Assembly: GCA_024641475.1 (NCBI GenBank)
Contig: JAHECZ010000014.1
Location: 1 to 59,813 of the forward strand
Source: Gammaproteobacteria bacterium
Lineage (GTDB): Bacteria; Pseudomonadota; Gammaproteobacteria; UBA6429; Thiohalophilaceae
Direction: 5' to 3'
DNA length: 59,813 bases
Positions within the stretch are counted from its first letter, which is position 1, and each line of letters starts with the position of its first letter. The notes beneath the pieces were generated by a model. That model was not told the origin of the DNA, made no database searches, and saw only the letters and a list, made by a program, of their open reading frames with translations. Position numbers and translations under genes: made by a program. Below are positions 7,228-15,451 of this stretch, one piece after another.

Positions 7228-9066
7228 TTACTGGCAGTGTCTGATACAGGCTTTGTAGATTTGGACACATTGGCTTGGTAATGGATTACCGCCAGTGCCA
7301 TGAGTTGCCAGGCAAGCATCTCGATCTGCTTTGCAATCCTTCAGGCACTGAGGGTTTGGTCCTGATCTGGGATGACAATTAGCCGGACGCGGGATTGTAC
7401 GTGAGTCGGCGGCAGCAGCTAATTCTCTGAAGTGTGCCGAACATGTCGTCAGATCTCCATCATCGTCGTCAAAGATAAAGCTGGCCAATACGGCATCGGG
7501 TATATTCGATGGATTCTGGGCAGCTGCACCAAATATTAACGAGGTGGCAATCGCATAAGCGTTACTCTCGGTGTGCGAAGACCGTAACTGATTGATGAGT
7601 TCCCAGACAAATCCCGCATATCGCCAGCCGATCATATGAGGATCAGTTTCAGTCACCGGTGCTGGCCAAAGCAATACCGAAGTAGCATCGCGCAAACATG
7701 TTGCCGCACCAAATAGTTCGCGTCCAGTACAGGGTTGATGAGTCAACAAAATGGCCATGGCATCACCGAAGCCTTCACTATAGCTGCCATCAAGTATGCC
7801 ACCGTTTGCATTATCCACGGCATGACCGAATTCATGTGCTACCACGTCTGAATAAGCTGTGTTGGGACAACCACTTCCTGCACGAAAGAAATTAAGATTG
7901 CCATTGAAAAATGCATTACAAGATTGGTTAATGGTTGTTAACACCTGCATGTTGGCGAGTGCCAGACCAGGTAAAATTGGTTGTGCAAAGCGATGAACTT
8001 TATTCACCCAGAAGAAAGCGCTTGTTTGAGCCAGATCGGCTTCTGCTGTGGGTGCAAAATTCAAATTGACGGTGCTGCTACCAAACCATGGGGACGAAGC
8101 TGACAATGCCAGATTTGTGTTCCCGCTGGCCTGAGTTTGTACATTGGCCCATGGTCCAATCAGGTGTGCGTTAACAGGTCCTGCCAAAAAGCTCGGTAAG
8201 TTATAATGACCAGCCTGGTCGGTAGTGGTTGCGCCGCCAAAGAACCAGAACCTATTTGAAATGTTGAGTTGTTCTAGAGGATGATTCGCTGTTGCCTGAA
8301 ACGGTGTGGTTTCCCACAGCGTTGCCGAGACAGTTCCTTGCACGCCATACATTACCAGGTTTTCACTCTGCAGGATGATGGGTTCGCCCAGTGCTGCTAC
8401 CCAATAGCGAATTGCTAATGGGTTGGCAAGATCAGCATTATCGCGAGCAGTTATCGTCCAGGTTAAGCGGCCGGTATTTTCAGAATCAACCCAGATTTGC
8501 AATTGTGCTTCTTCCAGGACTATTTTGTGGCCAGGTGCAAGTTTTTCTATATTGCTGCGCACTACCGTGAGTGCCGTTTCGGCTTTTACTGTCGAAACAG
8601 TGCCATCTACTTTTGTCGGTAATAACCGTGTACGTGTCGAGATCACCTGACCATCGATTCGATGTACCATGACAATTTCGCTACCACGCATTAATGGAAT
8701 TCCACGATAAACAAGCGGGTAGCGGGTCACTAATTGATCAGGTGCTGTAGCTGCGGCGGTTTTTTCATCCTTGTTTGTTGGTGGCGTCACACGTGATGTT
8801 TGTGCGGTACCAAGTTCGAACCCTTCTGGGAGAGAGGCCGTAATCATTTTCTTAATTTCAACATTTAGAGCGTCAATATCCATATCAGGTTTCACACCTT
8901 GAATCATGCTTCCCTTGCCTGGTACAAACTGGCTTTTAATGCCGGTTCCATCAGCATACGGCACCAGTGGTTTGGATGTTTTTATATACTCTACCTGACT
9001 GGCCAGACTATGGATTGGCCAAATTATGGCGAGCAGTAAAAGAATATGATTGCGATAATGTGACAT
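7228..9066 (-). CDS. Secreted gluzincin metallopeptidase precursor
   Basis: The ATG at 9066 follows AAGGAG and opens a clear signal peptide (MSHYRNHILLLLAIIWPIHSLA), so it is preferred over the longer frame from 9180. The product has 612 residues. Residues about 45-250 look like an FTP/PepSY-type propeptide, as in thermolysin and fungalysin relatives. The zinc site is HEFGH (H411, E412, H415), with the likely third ligand E431 in SEGFGDA. The last 45 residues are rich in cysteine (eight in CLKDCKADRDACLATHG...CVQIYKACIRHC), suggesting a disulfide-bonded C-terminal module. It probably acts outside the cell or in the periplasm after propeptide removal. The substrate is unknown. Confidence 0.85.
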   Translation of the reverse strand: MSHYRNHILLLLAIIWPIHSLASQVEYIKTSKPLVPYADGTGIKSQFVPGKGSMIQGVKPDMDIDALNVEIKKMITASLPEGFELGTAQTSRVTPPTNKDEKTAAATAPDQLVTRYPLVYRGIPLMRGSEIVMVHRIDGQVISTRTRLLPTKVDGTVSTVKAETALTVVRSNIEKLAPGHKIVLEEAQLQIWVDSENTGRLTWTITARDNADLANPLAIRYWVAALGEPIILQSENLVMYGVQGTVSATLWETTPFQATANHPLEQLNISNRFWFFGGATTTDQAGHYNLPSFLAGPVNAHLIGPWANVQTQASGNTNLALSASSPWFGSSTVNLNFAPTAEADLAQTSAFFWVNKVHRFAQPILPGLALANMQVLTTINQSCNAFFNGNLNFFRAGSGCPNTAYSDVVAHEFGHAVDNANGGILDGSYSEGFGDAMAILLTHQPCTGRELFGAATCLRDATSVLLWPAPVTETDPHMIGWRYAGFVWELINQLRSSHTESNAYAIATSLIFGAAAQNPSNIPDAVLASFIFDDDDGDLTTCSAHFRELAAAADSRTIPRPANCHPRSGPNPQCLKDCKADRDACLATHGTGGNPLPSQCVQIYKACIRHCQ

Positions 9067-9385
9067 AAAACGCTCCTTGTAATATTTTAGACGGTTTTGG
9101 TATGAGCTAATGGCTGGATGTGCCGCTTTTCCGAAATTATTTATATCATGAGGTGATAGACACACCATGGGAATATTCAATAGTGTTTTCGGGAATATTC
9201 ACTTATTTTATTACTGGGACGGAGTTTAAATCGGATCTAATTAATGAAATCGAATTATTTCTAACAGTAAAAAATTCAGTTAAAGATGGCTATAATAGCT
9301 ACCATATCTGGAAACAAATCCCTTCCTTTGAATTCAGCTGTGAATTGCAAAGAAATACCAAACAGTGAGAAATATATTGGAGAAG
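9067..9385. other. Intergenic region between two secreted-protein genes
   Basis: It holds the ribosome site and presumably the promoter of the metallopeptidase gene. An 82-codon open frame on the plus strand (9120-9368) has no ribosome site and an unusual composition, and I do not support it as a gene. Confidence 0.5.
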
Positions 9386-9415
9386 AACCCCTCTTCCATT
9401 GACAGAAGAGGGGTT
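9386..9415 (-). terminator. Intrinsic terminator of the 9439-10695 gene
   Basis: AACCCCTCTTC and GAAGAGGGGTT form a perfect 11-bp stem around an 8-base loop, 23 bases past the stop of the leftward gene. On the minus strand the stem is followed by CTTCTCC, so the U-tract is weak, but the stem is strong. Confidence 0.7.
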
Positions 9416-9438
9416 AATGAACGCTCTATCCTTATTGC

Positions 9439-10695
9439 TTAGCCACCGTAGATCGTAAATTTATCCGTATCGGATCCCTTAGGTTTGTTGGTGCATGTTA
9501 GTTTATCACCCGGCATTAGCATGCCACTGGACAATTGAGTTACGCCGTTCACTTTACAGGTCGCGGTGCCAACTGTGCTCATTGCCGTATAAGACAGCGG
9601 AGTGGCATTGCACGCGGTCACGGCTGTATTCGTTGCTTGAATAATATTACCGATGAAACTGATCTGCAGGGTTTTATTGGCAGCACCGAAACCATCACCA
9701 TTGAGGACAATTTGCTTGATGGGATTCAGCGCCTCACAGGTGTTTGCCACTGCCGCCGAGATACGCACACAGATGTTGGCGGGGAGGCTGACATTTTTGC
9801 CATCAGAGACTTGATACTGTCGGCATTCCTGTCCGGTGAAAAGTGGATTGGGTGGCGTATAGGTTCCACCCGAACAATCTGCCGCCAGCGTCAACGTGCC
9901 GTAATAGGCGTAGGGCCAGTTAACCAGGGAACAGGTCAAGGGGTCGCCATTGGCATCGGCAACAACTGGTGACCAATTGACTGCCACACCCGGCGTTGTA
10001 TTCACTGTGACGGGTGAGGCGACGGGAGGCGTGTTGCCCACTGGCACAATCGTTCCTTCCAGGTGCACCTGCGTTTGGCCAACGGCGGGATCGCCGTACA
10101 ATGCATCTAGTTTATAGGTACGGTCAGCCGCCACTGTCCATGATTTTACGCCCGAGCCACCCGTGGTGTCACAAGCTTGCGATGCACAGCCACCAGGATA
10201 GACGCGGCCATCGATGGCCATATGTAAAGTATTGATCTCCACCGTGCCAAGACATGCTGCACCTGTACATGAAATATCGTCAAATCGATTTAACGAAGCG
10301 TCGGTGGTCGCTACGCCGCCAGCTGAACCCGTCATCGGCGCTGTGGCCAATGTGCCATATACTGGTGGATTCCAGAATGCACTGGTCAGCTCGCCAGGTG
10401 TGGCGTTGTTGCCACTTGGACTCTGCTCTTGACCGCCACTGCGTTGGCTCTTGCCAACAACCAAGCCACCATCCGTGCCTGCGGCAATGGGGTAACACAG
10501 GATGGCATTATTGAGGAAGCGAATATATGAACCCGTACAGGTGCCCTCGGGATAACCAACCGCGCCCGGATTAAGCGTCAATAGCGTGCCATTGCTGATG
10601 GATGCACCATTGGCGATGGACGCAGTAGCAAGAACCATCGTCACTAAGCATGTCCGCCGCACAGAACGCCTTGAAATTGTAGAAAAATGAATCAT
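9439..10695 (-). CDS. Exported protein with Ig/cadherin-like domain, function unknown
   Basis: This is a 418-residue protein with AGGGAG upstream of ATG and a signal peptide with twin arginines early on (RRSVRRTCLVTMVLATASIANG). The body is rich in Gly, Thr, Asn and Ala. Residues about 215-305 look like an Ig/cadherin-like segment (NTPPVASPVTVNTTPG ... VADANGDPLTCSLV). Many cysteines pair in short loops (CTGAAC, CASQAC), implying extracytoplasmic disulfides. No enzymatic motif is visible and I do not recognise the family. It follows its own terminator and is likely monocistronic. A cell-surface or secreted structural role is inferred. Confidence 0.7.
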   Translation of the reverse strand: MIHFSTISRRSVRRTCLVTMVLATASIANGASISNGTLLTLNPGAVGYPEGTCTGSYIRFLNNAILCYPIAAGTDGGLVVGKSQRSGGQEQSPSGNNATPGELTSAFWNPPVYGTLATAPMTGSAGGVATTDASLNRFDDISCTGAACLGTVEINTLHMAIDGRVYPGGCASQACDTTGGSGVKSWTVAADRTYKLDALYGDPAVGQTQVHLEGTIVPVGNTPPVASPVTVNTTPGVAVNWSPVVADANGDPLTCSLVNWPYAYYGTLTLAADCSGGTYTPPNPLFTGQECRQYQVSDGKNVSLPANICVRISAAVANTCEALNPIKQIVLNGDGFGAANKTLQISFIGNIIQATNTAVTACNATPLSYTAMSTVGTATCKVNGVTQLSSGMLMPGDKLTCTNKPKGSDTDKFTIYGG

Positions 10696-11012
10696 AAAAT
10701 CTCCCTGTTAAAATCATCGATTAAACGTCATTACGCCGCTGCCGGAAAAATATTACGATGTACCGACACCCCAAGACCTGAACAAGCCCATGGAATGGAA
10801 TAAACATTAGCGGAGGAAGATTATTCCCTGGGTGGATTTAATAAAGCTGATTCTGTAGCGGCTAGGTTTTTATGAGGGAAATATTCCGGGCATTGCGACC
10901 ATGGTGCATAACTTGCAATTTTTCCTTGATTTTATCGCATACAGAATGTTTTCTGTTGATATAGGGTATATTGGAATCAACATTTAATTATAAATGATGA
11001 GTATCAATTAAT
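10696..11012. other. Divergent intergenic region
   Basis: This 317-base spacer separates leftward and rightward genes and must hold promoters for both. The part next to 11012 is AT-rich. I see no clean promoter pair, hairpin or small gene. Confidence 0.45.
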
Positions 11013-11453
11013 ATGAATCCATCAAAAGACGAATTGCTGCAACAGTATTGTCAGTTAAGCGATGACGAATTACTTTCAATATGGAATAAAAATACATTAA
11101 CGGAGTATGCCCATGCGGTGTTATCTGAAGTCATTGTCAGTCGAGGCATAAATACAACCAAATATCAAGAATCAGGAAAATCAGAACCTGAGTCTGGCAT
11201 GATCAATGCCGGTCCATTAGTGACGCTTACCACCTATTTTAAAGCCATCGAGGCGCATATCTTACGGACCCGGCTCGAAGCCGAAGATATCCCGGCCTAT
11301 GTGTTTGACGAACATATCATCACCGCCAATTGGTTCCTGGCGCCGATGATGGGTGGGGTGCGTGTGCAGGTGCCGCAGGCGTTTTTGCCTCAGGCCAGAA
11401 AAATATTGCAGGATATGGAAAGCGGTCTTGGATCGATTGAAGATGATGAATGA
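11013..11453 (+). CDS. DUF2007 (putative signal-transducing) protein
   Basis: This is a 146-residue protein. Residues about 68-135 match the DUF2007 pattern, with LTTYFKAIEAHILRTRLEAE, then a short strand (IPAYVFDE) and a final segment on surface loading (VRVQVPQAFLPQARKIL). The N-terminal 60 residues are a separate helical segment. Family members are small cytoplasmic proteins annotated as putative signal transducers, with no proven role. The stop overlaps the next gene's start region (GATGATGAATGA), so the two are translationally coupled. Confidence 0.8.
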   Translation: MNPSKDELLQQYCQLSDDELLSIWNKNTLTEYAHAVLSEVIVSRGINTTKYQESGKSEPESGMINAGPLVTLTTYFKAIEAHILRTRLEAEDIPAYVFDEHIITANWFLAPMMGGVRVQVPQAFLPQARKILQDMESGLGSIEDDE

Positions 11454-11685
11454 CTATACCGATCAATCACTCGAGGCACAACAACTCCTCAAGCTTGCCC
11501 GTTATCGAATGCCGTTTGGAAAGTATAAAGGTGACTTGCTGATCGATTTACCTGAACCGTATGTCGTGTGGTTTGCCAAACAGGGGTTTCCCAAAGGTGA
11601 GCTGGGCGCGATGCTGGGTATTCTGTACGAAATCAAACTCAATGGGCTGGAATATTTGTTTGAACCGCTGCGAAAGAATAATTAA
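11446..11685 (+). CDS. DUF3820 family protein
   Basis: The start MNDYTDQ at 11446 overlaps the stop of the DUF2007 gene; ATG at 11443 is equally possible. The 79-residue product carries the DUF3820 signature: RYRMPFGKYKGDLLIDLPEP, then YVVWFAKQGFPKGELG and a C-terminal leucine-rich helix. The family is small and cytoplasmic, sometimes labelled as quorum-sensing-regulated virulence factor, and biochemically uncharacterised. Coupling to DUF2007 is seen directly. A hairpin terminator follows. Confidence 0.85.
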   Translation: MNDYTDQSLEAQQLLKLARYRMPFGKYKGDLLIDLPEPYVVWFAKQGFPKGELGAMLGILYEIKLNGLEYLFEPLRKNN

Positions 11686-11700
11686 TTAAATGCCTGTCCG

Positions 11701-11728
11701 GGGCAGGGAACTGTCGTCGTCCCTGCCC
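11701..11728. terminator. Bidirectional terminator between convergent genes
   Basis: GGGCAGGGA and TCCCTGCCC form a perfect 9-bp stem with a 10-base loop. It sits between the stops of the rightward DUF3820 gene and the leftward AraC-type gene, and the downstream plus-strand sequence is T-rich (TTTAATTTATTTT). It can serve both transcripts. Confidence 0.75.
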
Positions 11729-11740
11729 ATGGAATTTAAT

Positions 11741-12619
11741 TTATTTTAACGGTAAATAAATATCCGTCTGCAATGCATGTTCTTCCACGTCGGTAATCAA
11801 ATTCAGATAGTGAAAGAAAGCGGGCGCATCCCGTAGTTCTTCGCCACTTTCCGGCAACCACTTGCCATACAGGTAGTACATTTTATCGCTGACGTTATCG
11901 AGACTGCCATGGTGACGGAGTACGGCGCAACGCCCACCGGCGATCTGCCCGGTGATAATGCCTTGTGGATTGGCTGGCACATCCACTTCGATTGATCCGC
12001 AGATATCAAAACGAAAGTCATCGCCGGGTTTGGTTTTGGGGTCGTCATAAATGATGCCGAAGGTTCGACTGGTAGATACCGGTGATAGTTTGCTCTGTTT
12101 GCGCCATTCGATGAATTTACTGACTGAATCATAGATGCGATCCGGCGCCGCACGGTGTTGCAGTACTGCTACCTTGGTGGGTTTGAATTCGATGAGTTTG
12201 ATCTCCATAGCGATATTTCCTTCTTCAGTCGGCTGTGCAAATTGATATTTCGAATGCCATTGTGGCCATTCGGGTTGGGCTCGGAATTGCGAGGGGGTTT
12301 GGCCAAAGGCGTTTTTAAACGCACGCGAAAATGATTCTGGATTTTCAAACTGCGCTTCCAACGCAATATCGATGATCTTGTCATCCTGATCAAACGCCAG
12401 ACGATACGAGGCCCGCTTTAATCGCATCAGTTGAATAAACCGACTGACACTGATGCCGGTGTATTCTGAAAACTGGCGATGAAAGTGATATTTGGAGAAA
12501 TGCGCCACCTGGCTCAATTGCTCCAGCGACAAGTCATCGTCCAGGTGTTGATAGATATAGTCACACACTCGATGTAGCCGCTCTGCATAATTTCTGGCCG
12601 TCGTCCCGCTCAATGTCAT
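11741..12619 (-). CDS. AraC-family regulator with GyrI-like effector domain
   Basis: The protein starts with about 290 residues. Near residue 15-115 it has two helix-turn-helix units of the AraC/XylS type (LSLEQLSQVAHFSKYHFHRQ and IIDIALEAQFENPESFSRAF, then GQTPSQFR). The C-terminal part (about 130-290) is a GyrI/SOUL-like ligand-binding domain. It would be a cytoplasmic transcriptional activator responding to a small, often hydrophobic or cationic, compound. Start choice is open. AGGAGGT directly abuts the ATG at 12619, too close to serve it, while TTG at 12613 lies seven bases behind the motif and may be the true start. The gene is divergent to the exonuclease gene. Confidence 0.87.
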   Translation of the reverse strand: MTLSGTTARNYAERLHRVCDYIYQHLDDDLSLEQLSQVAHFSKYHFHRQFSEYTGISVSRFIQLMRLKRASYRLAFDQDDKIIDIALEAQFENPESFSRAFKNAFGQTPSQFRAQPEWPQWHSKYQFAQPTEEGNIAMEIKLIEFKPTKVAVLQHRAAPDRIYDSVSKFIEWRKQSKLSPVSTSRTFGIIYDDPKTKPGDDFRFDICGSIEVDVPANPQGIITGQIAGGRCAVLRHHGSLDNVSDKMYYLYGKWLPESGEELRDAPAFFHYLNLITDVEEHALQTDIYLPLK

Positions 12620-12701
12620 ACCTCCTAACCAGGGGCTATACTGCCCTGAATTCGTCACCGCATCCTGACCGAAATTGCTATTATATTGCAGGTGAACCAG
12701 A

Positions 12702-13343
12702 GTGTACTCCATGCGAAAAACGGCTAATCGACGCGCCGACACGGTGATCGTACTCGACTTTGAAACCACGGGTCTGTCCGCTGCTGGCGGTGATCGGGTC
12801 ATCGAGGTCGGTGCGGTGCGCATTGAAAAGGGCAAGGTTACCGATCGCTTTCAGAGCCTGATGAATCCGGGTATACGTGTCGATACGTTTATCGAGGACT
12901 ACACGGGGATCACCAATAAAATGTTAAAAACCGCACCCACCTGCAAAGCAGTGATGACCGAGTTTGCCGATTTCATCGAAGACTTTGATATGGTGGCTCA
13001 CAATGCGGCGTTTGACAGTCGTTTCCTGGCAGCGGAGTTGCGGCGTATTCGGCGAGCCAGTCGCGGCGAATTCGCCTGCTCCATGTTGATTGCCCGGCGG
13101 ATGTACCAGGATGTGCCCAATCACAAATTGGGCACGCTGGTAGCGTTCCACCAATTACCGACTGGGGGTGTATTTCACCGTGCCTTGGCCGATGCCGAGA
13201 TGACGACGCAACTCTGGCTCAAGATGCTCAATGACCTGGAAGACGATTATCAGCTCACTAAAATCCCCTTCGACTTGATGCAGGCCATTGCGCGGGTCCC
13301 TAAAAGCAAATTGAGTCAGTTACTCATGGACAAGTTTGAATAG
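12702..13343 (+). CDS. DEDDh 3'-5' exonuclease (DnaQ/epsilon family)
   Basis: This is a 213-residue protein. The GTG at 12702 has AGGTGA six bases upstream and is preferred over ATG 12711. The DEDDh motifs are all present: the D-x-E in VLDFETTGLS (ExoI), HNAAFDSRFL (ExoII) and HRALADAEMT (ExoIII, with the catalytic histidine and aspartate). Family members remove 3' terminal nucleotides from DNA, either as the polymerase III epsilon subunit or as free enzymes. No polymerase-binding tail is evident, so a stand-alone or repair-type exonuclease is more likely than the epsilon subunit. Confidence 0.87.
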   Translation: MYSMRKTANRRADTVIVLDFETTGLSAAGGDRVIEVGAVRIEKGKVTDRFQSLMNPGIRVDTFIEDYTGITNKMLKTAPTCKAVMTEFADFIEDFDMVAHNAAFDSRFLAAELRRIRRASRGEFACSMLIARRMYQDVPNHKLGTLVAFHQLPTGGVFHRALADAEMTTQLWLKMLNDLEDDYQLTKIPFDLMQAIARVPKSKLSQLLMDKFE

Positions 13344-13345
13344 CG

Positions 13346-13525
13346 ATGACACAACAGTACGGCAGAATATTTTTATTGAGTCATCTGCGTGCCTTTACCA
13401 GTCTGGCCGGGCATATCCTGGGTTCGTTTCCGCAAATCAATGGCTATTATGAAATGCACATCAGTTATCAGGATGCTACGGCGCTGGATATGCAGCGTAA
13501 ATATAGCGTGAGAATGACGTGCTGA
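13346..13525 (+). pseudogene. Sulfotransferase-like N-terminal fragment
   Basis: The frame opens two bases after the exonuclease stop and codes for only 59 residues. It reads RIFLLSHLRAFTSLAGHILG, then a GYYEMH segment. This matches the start of the bacterial sulfotransferase fold, in which a P-loop-like R-x-x-T-S segment binds the sulfate donor and is followed by G-Y-x-E-x-H. Normal family members exceed 250 residues, so this is a truncated remnant. The frame ends at TGA 13523-13525, and no continuing domain is visible in the next 200 bases. Confidence 0.55.
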
Positions 13526-13680
13526 AAGCAGATAGCCGCTATCTATTCGATAGCTAACGCGCATATTTTAACCTATTCGGATTTTAATACCACAGGATAA
13601 AAGAGGTATAATATTGGCTGCCGCGTGAGGGGGTGCGCCAAAATTAACAGTTTCGCGTAACGCATTATTCCACAAGAATT

Positions 13681-13708
13681 AAAAACAAGGGAAATCCATT
13701 TCCCTGTT
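13681..13708 (-). terminator. Intrinsic terminator of the small lipoprotein gene
   Basis: Leftward this reads AACAGGGAAAT-GG-ATTTCCCTTGTT followed by TTT, a classic stem and U-tract. It starts about 10 bases after the stop of the lipoprotein gene. Confidence 0.8.
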
Positions 13709-13718
13709 GATTCGATGC

Positions 13719-13850
13719 TCAGGTCTTAAACGTTATTGTTGAATTTAATTCGTTATGCATGGTGGTCGCATCAGAATACATCATTTTCTTCGAACCACAT
13801 GCAGCCAGGATCACGAACGATGCAGCAATTAACAGGATCTTTATTTTCAC
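13719..13850 (-). CDS. Small lipoprotein
   Basis: This is a 43-residue protein. The GTG at 13850 is preceded by GAGGTGAT and opens a lipoprotein signal (VKIKILLIAASFVILAAC). The lipobox LAAC puts the lipidated cysteine at residue 18. The mature part (GSKKMMYSDATTMHNELN...) is short and hydrophilic. It is likely attached to the periplasmic face of a membrane. Function is unknown. It has its own terminator. Confidence 0.7.
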   Translation of the reverse strand: MKIKILLIAASFVILAACGSKKMMYSDATTMHNELNSTITFKT

Positions 13851-13997
13851 AATATCACCTCGGTTTAAGTTGGGGTTATACAGCATGCTCCATTGATTAA
13901 TCCAGATTGGAAGGGCATGTTGATATAAAGCGTAACGCGTGATTATCACGAAAGTATCACTTGGGGAAATCCGGCTGAATCGGTACGGGGATCTGGC

Positions 13998-14258
13998 TTA
14001 GATGTCATCCAGTAGTTTACGCAGTCGGTGCTGCAGTGAGGCAGGTGTTTCTGCTTTACCGGATTGCTTGATGCGCTGGTTTAATTCCCGTTCCATCTGC
14101 GCACGGCTAAAGCAACTGCGACAATGCGCCAGGTGATGCTCTATCTTGGCGAGTTTGTGCTGATCATTCAGTTCGCCATTGAGATAGGCATAGAGATGAT
14201 CAAATGCCTCCAGGCAATCGCTATCTGCTATGTCAGGTTTGTCTGCGTCGTTGCTCAT
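13998..14258 (-). CDS. Anti-sigma factor with zinc-finger (zf-HC2-like) motif
   Basis: This is an 86-residue protein. The ATG at 14258 overlaps the TGA of the sigma gene (ATGA), indicating translational coupling. The core has IEHHLAHCRSCFSRA, an H-x3-C-x2-C zinc motif found in ECF anti-sigma factors. No membrane helix is visible, so this is a soluble anti-sigma of the ZAS type. Such proteins hold their partner sigma until redox or another cue releases it. Confidence 0.85.
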   Translation of the reverse strand: MSNDADKPDIADSDCLEAFDHLYAYLNGELNDQHKLAKIEHHLAHCRSCFSRAQMERELNQRIKQSGKAETPASLQHRLRKLLDDI

Positions 14259-14872
14259 GATCTGCATTCCCTCACGTGTTGCTCGGTTAGTAGTCCCGCG
14301 TCCTGGGCGTGATGCCACAGTGCGGTTTGTAATAGTGTGCGGCCGCGATTCATTCTGGAACGAATCGTGCCCGGTGATACATTGAGTGCTTCGGCCGCTT
14401 CGTCGTAGGAAAGTCCTTCGATATTAATTAATACAACGGTGATGCGAAAGGCTTCCGGTAATCGTTCAATCGCAGCCATGATATCTTCACCCAACAGGCT
14501 ATTCACAAATTCCTGTTCCGGGTTGGCCCACCAGTTGAGAAATTCATCGGGTTGTTGAATGAGTACTGAGGTAACGTCGTCGCCTTCACTCGGGTTAGAC
14601 GCTTCATCAAAGCTTATCTCGACAGGCCGTACCGCTTTTTTGCGATAGTCGCTGATAAAACGGTTATGCAGAATGCGAAATATCCAGGGGCGGAAGCGTT
14701 GTTGATCATCCAGTGTGCCAATAGCAGCCCACGCCTTGGTGACCGAGTCAGCCACGAGATCCTCGGCATCGGCATTGTTGCGGGTTAGCCGACGAGCTAC
14801 CGCATACAGGGAATGGATGTTTGCCTCGATCTGCTGGGTAAACCAGGTTTTTATGTCATTTTGTTCTGGCAT
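14255..14872 (-). CDS. ECF-type RNA polymerase sigma factor
   Basis: This is a 205-residue protein. Region 2 is seen at about 15-80 (HSLYAVARRLTRNNADAEDLV, then RFRPWIFRILHNRFISDYRK). Region 4 is seen at about 135-185 (AIERLPEAFRITVVLINIEG, then LSYDEAAEALNVSPGTIRSR). An unusually long acidic spacer (SNPSEGDDVTSVLIQQPDEFLNWWANPEQEF) lies between them. It directs RNA polymerase to stress or envelope promoters. Its partner anti-sigma gene follows with a 4-base overlap. The regulon is not evident. The start has only a weak GGAAT ribosome motif. Confidence 0.9.
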   Translation of the reverse strand: MPEQNDIKTWFTQQIEANIHSLYAVARRLTRNNADAEDLVADSVTKAWAAIGTLDDQQRFRPWIFRILHNRFISDYRKKAVRPVEISFDEASNPSEGDDVTSVLIQQPDEFLNWWANPEQEFVNSLLGEDIMAAIERLPEAFRITVVLINIEGLSYDEAAEALNVSPGTIRSRMNRGRTLLQTALWHHAQDAGLLTEQHVRECRS

Positions 14873-14927
14873 GGTGTCATTCCAGGGTTCATATATTAGG
14901 TCTATCGTACTAGACGCACAGGGAGGG

Positions 14928-14980
14928 CCGCCAGGTCCCGAAAATGGAAAAAATTTGCAATTATTTTCGGTGCCTGGCGG
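14928..14980 (-). terminator. Long hairpin between dsrE-like and ECF sigma genes
   Basis: CCGCCAGG-TC-CCGAAAAT and ATTTTCGG-TG-CCTGGCGG pair at 16 of 18 positions around a 17-base loop. Flanking GGGCC/GGCCC extend the pairing. The hairpin lies 10 bases past the stop of the leftward DsrE gene, so it probably ends that transcript. It also lies upstream of the sigma gene, so read-through or stability control is possible. Confidence 0.6.
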
Positions 14981-14990
14981 TGCTACGGCC

Positions 14991-15359
14991 CTAGAACGTC
15001 AAGGTGCTGGCACCTTCGCTGACCACCCCCAGCATGGCTGTGGACCCGGCCATCACGACGCCATCAATAAAGTCTTCCTTGTCATAGCCACGGACTTTTG
15101 CACAAGGTGGACAGACCATTATCGAACCACCACTATCAATGACATTCTGGATCATATCTTTGACCGGCGGATCGAACGGATTCAAGCGGGCCACATCCGC
15201 ACCACGTTTGCGAACCCAATCCACGCCGGAGCTGACTAAAAACATGGTGACATCATATCCTGAGGCAATTCCGCCATTGGCGACGCTCCAGGCAACCGAG
15301 GAACGTTCATCATGGAACCCGTTGGTAACGACAACGACTAATTTTTTTGAATCTGACAT
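14991..15359 (-). CDS. DsrE-family sulfur-transfer-like protein
   Basis: This is a 122-residue protein with GAGGG upstream of its ATG. The fold pattern is that of DsrE/DsrF/TusD: LVVVVTNGFHDERSSVAWSV, then YDVTMFLVSSGVDWV and IMVCPPCAKVRGYD. The CPPC pair may provide a sulfur-carrying cysteine. Family members move sulfane sulfur in oxidation or thiolation pathways in the cytoplasm, but many single-gene relatives are uncharacterised. The gene is divergent to the small multidrug export-like gene and ends in a strong hairpin. Confidence 0.8.
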   Translation of the reverse strand: MSDSKKLVVVVTNGFHDERSSVAWSVANGGIASGYDVTMFLVSSGVDWVRKRGADVARLNPFDPPVKDMIQNVIDSGGSIMVCPPCAKVRGYDKEDFIDGVVMAGSTAMLGVVSEGASTLTF

Positions 15360-15451
15360 TATATTAACCCTCTTCGTGTTAGTTGAAAATTCAATACGTA
15401 CTTATCGGGTATGACGCAGAGTGGAGGTGATCAGGTCCCGCAATAGTAGCA

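Noticed and set aside
6995-7258. 87-codon plus-strand open frame
   Set aside because: It has no ribosome site, spans the terminator at 7184-7203 and runs into the metallopeptidase gene.
9120-9368. 82-codon plus-strand open frame
   Set aside because: It lacks a ribosome site, overlaps the metallopeptidase promoter region and has no recognisable domain.
9439-10695. Tat signal in the exported Ig-like protein
   Set aside because: Arginines are present (RRSVRR), but the strict Tat pattern is not clear and the protein may use Sec.
13607-13690. Possible small RNA between a TATAAT-like box and the 13681 hairpin
   Set aside because: The hairpin's U-tract faces the minus strand, so it ends the lipoprotein transcript, not a rightward RNA; no good -35 is present.
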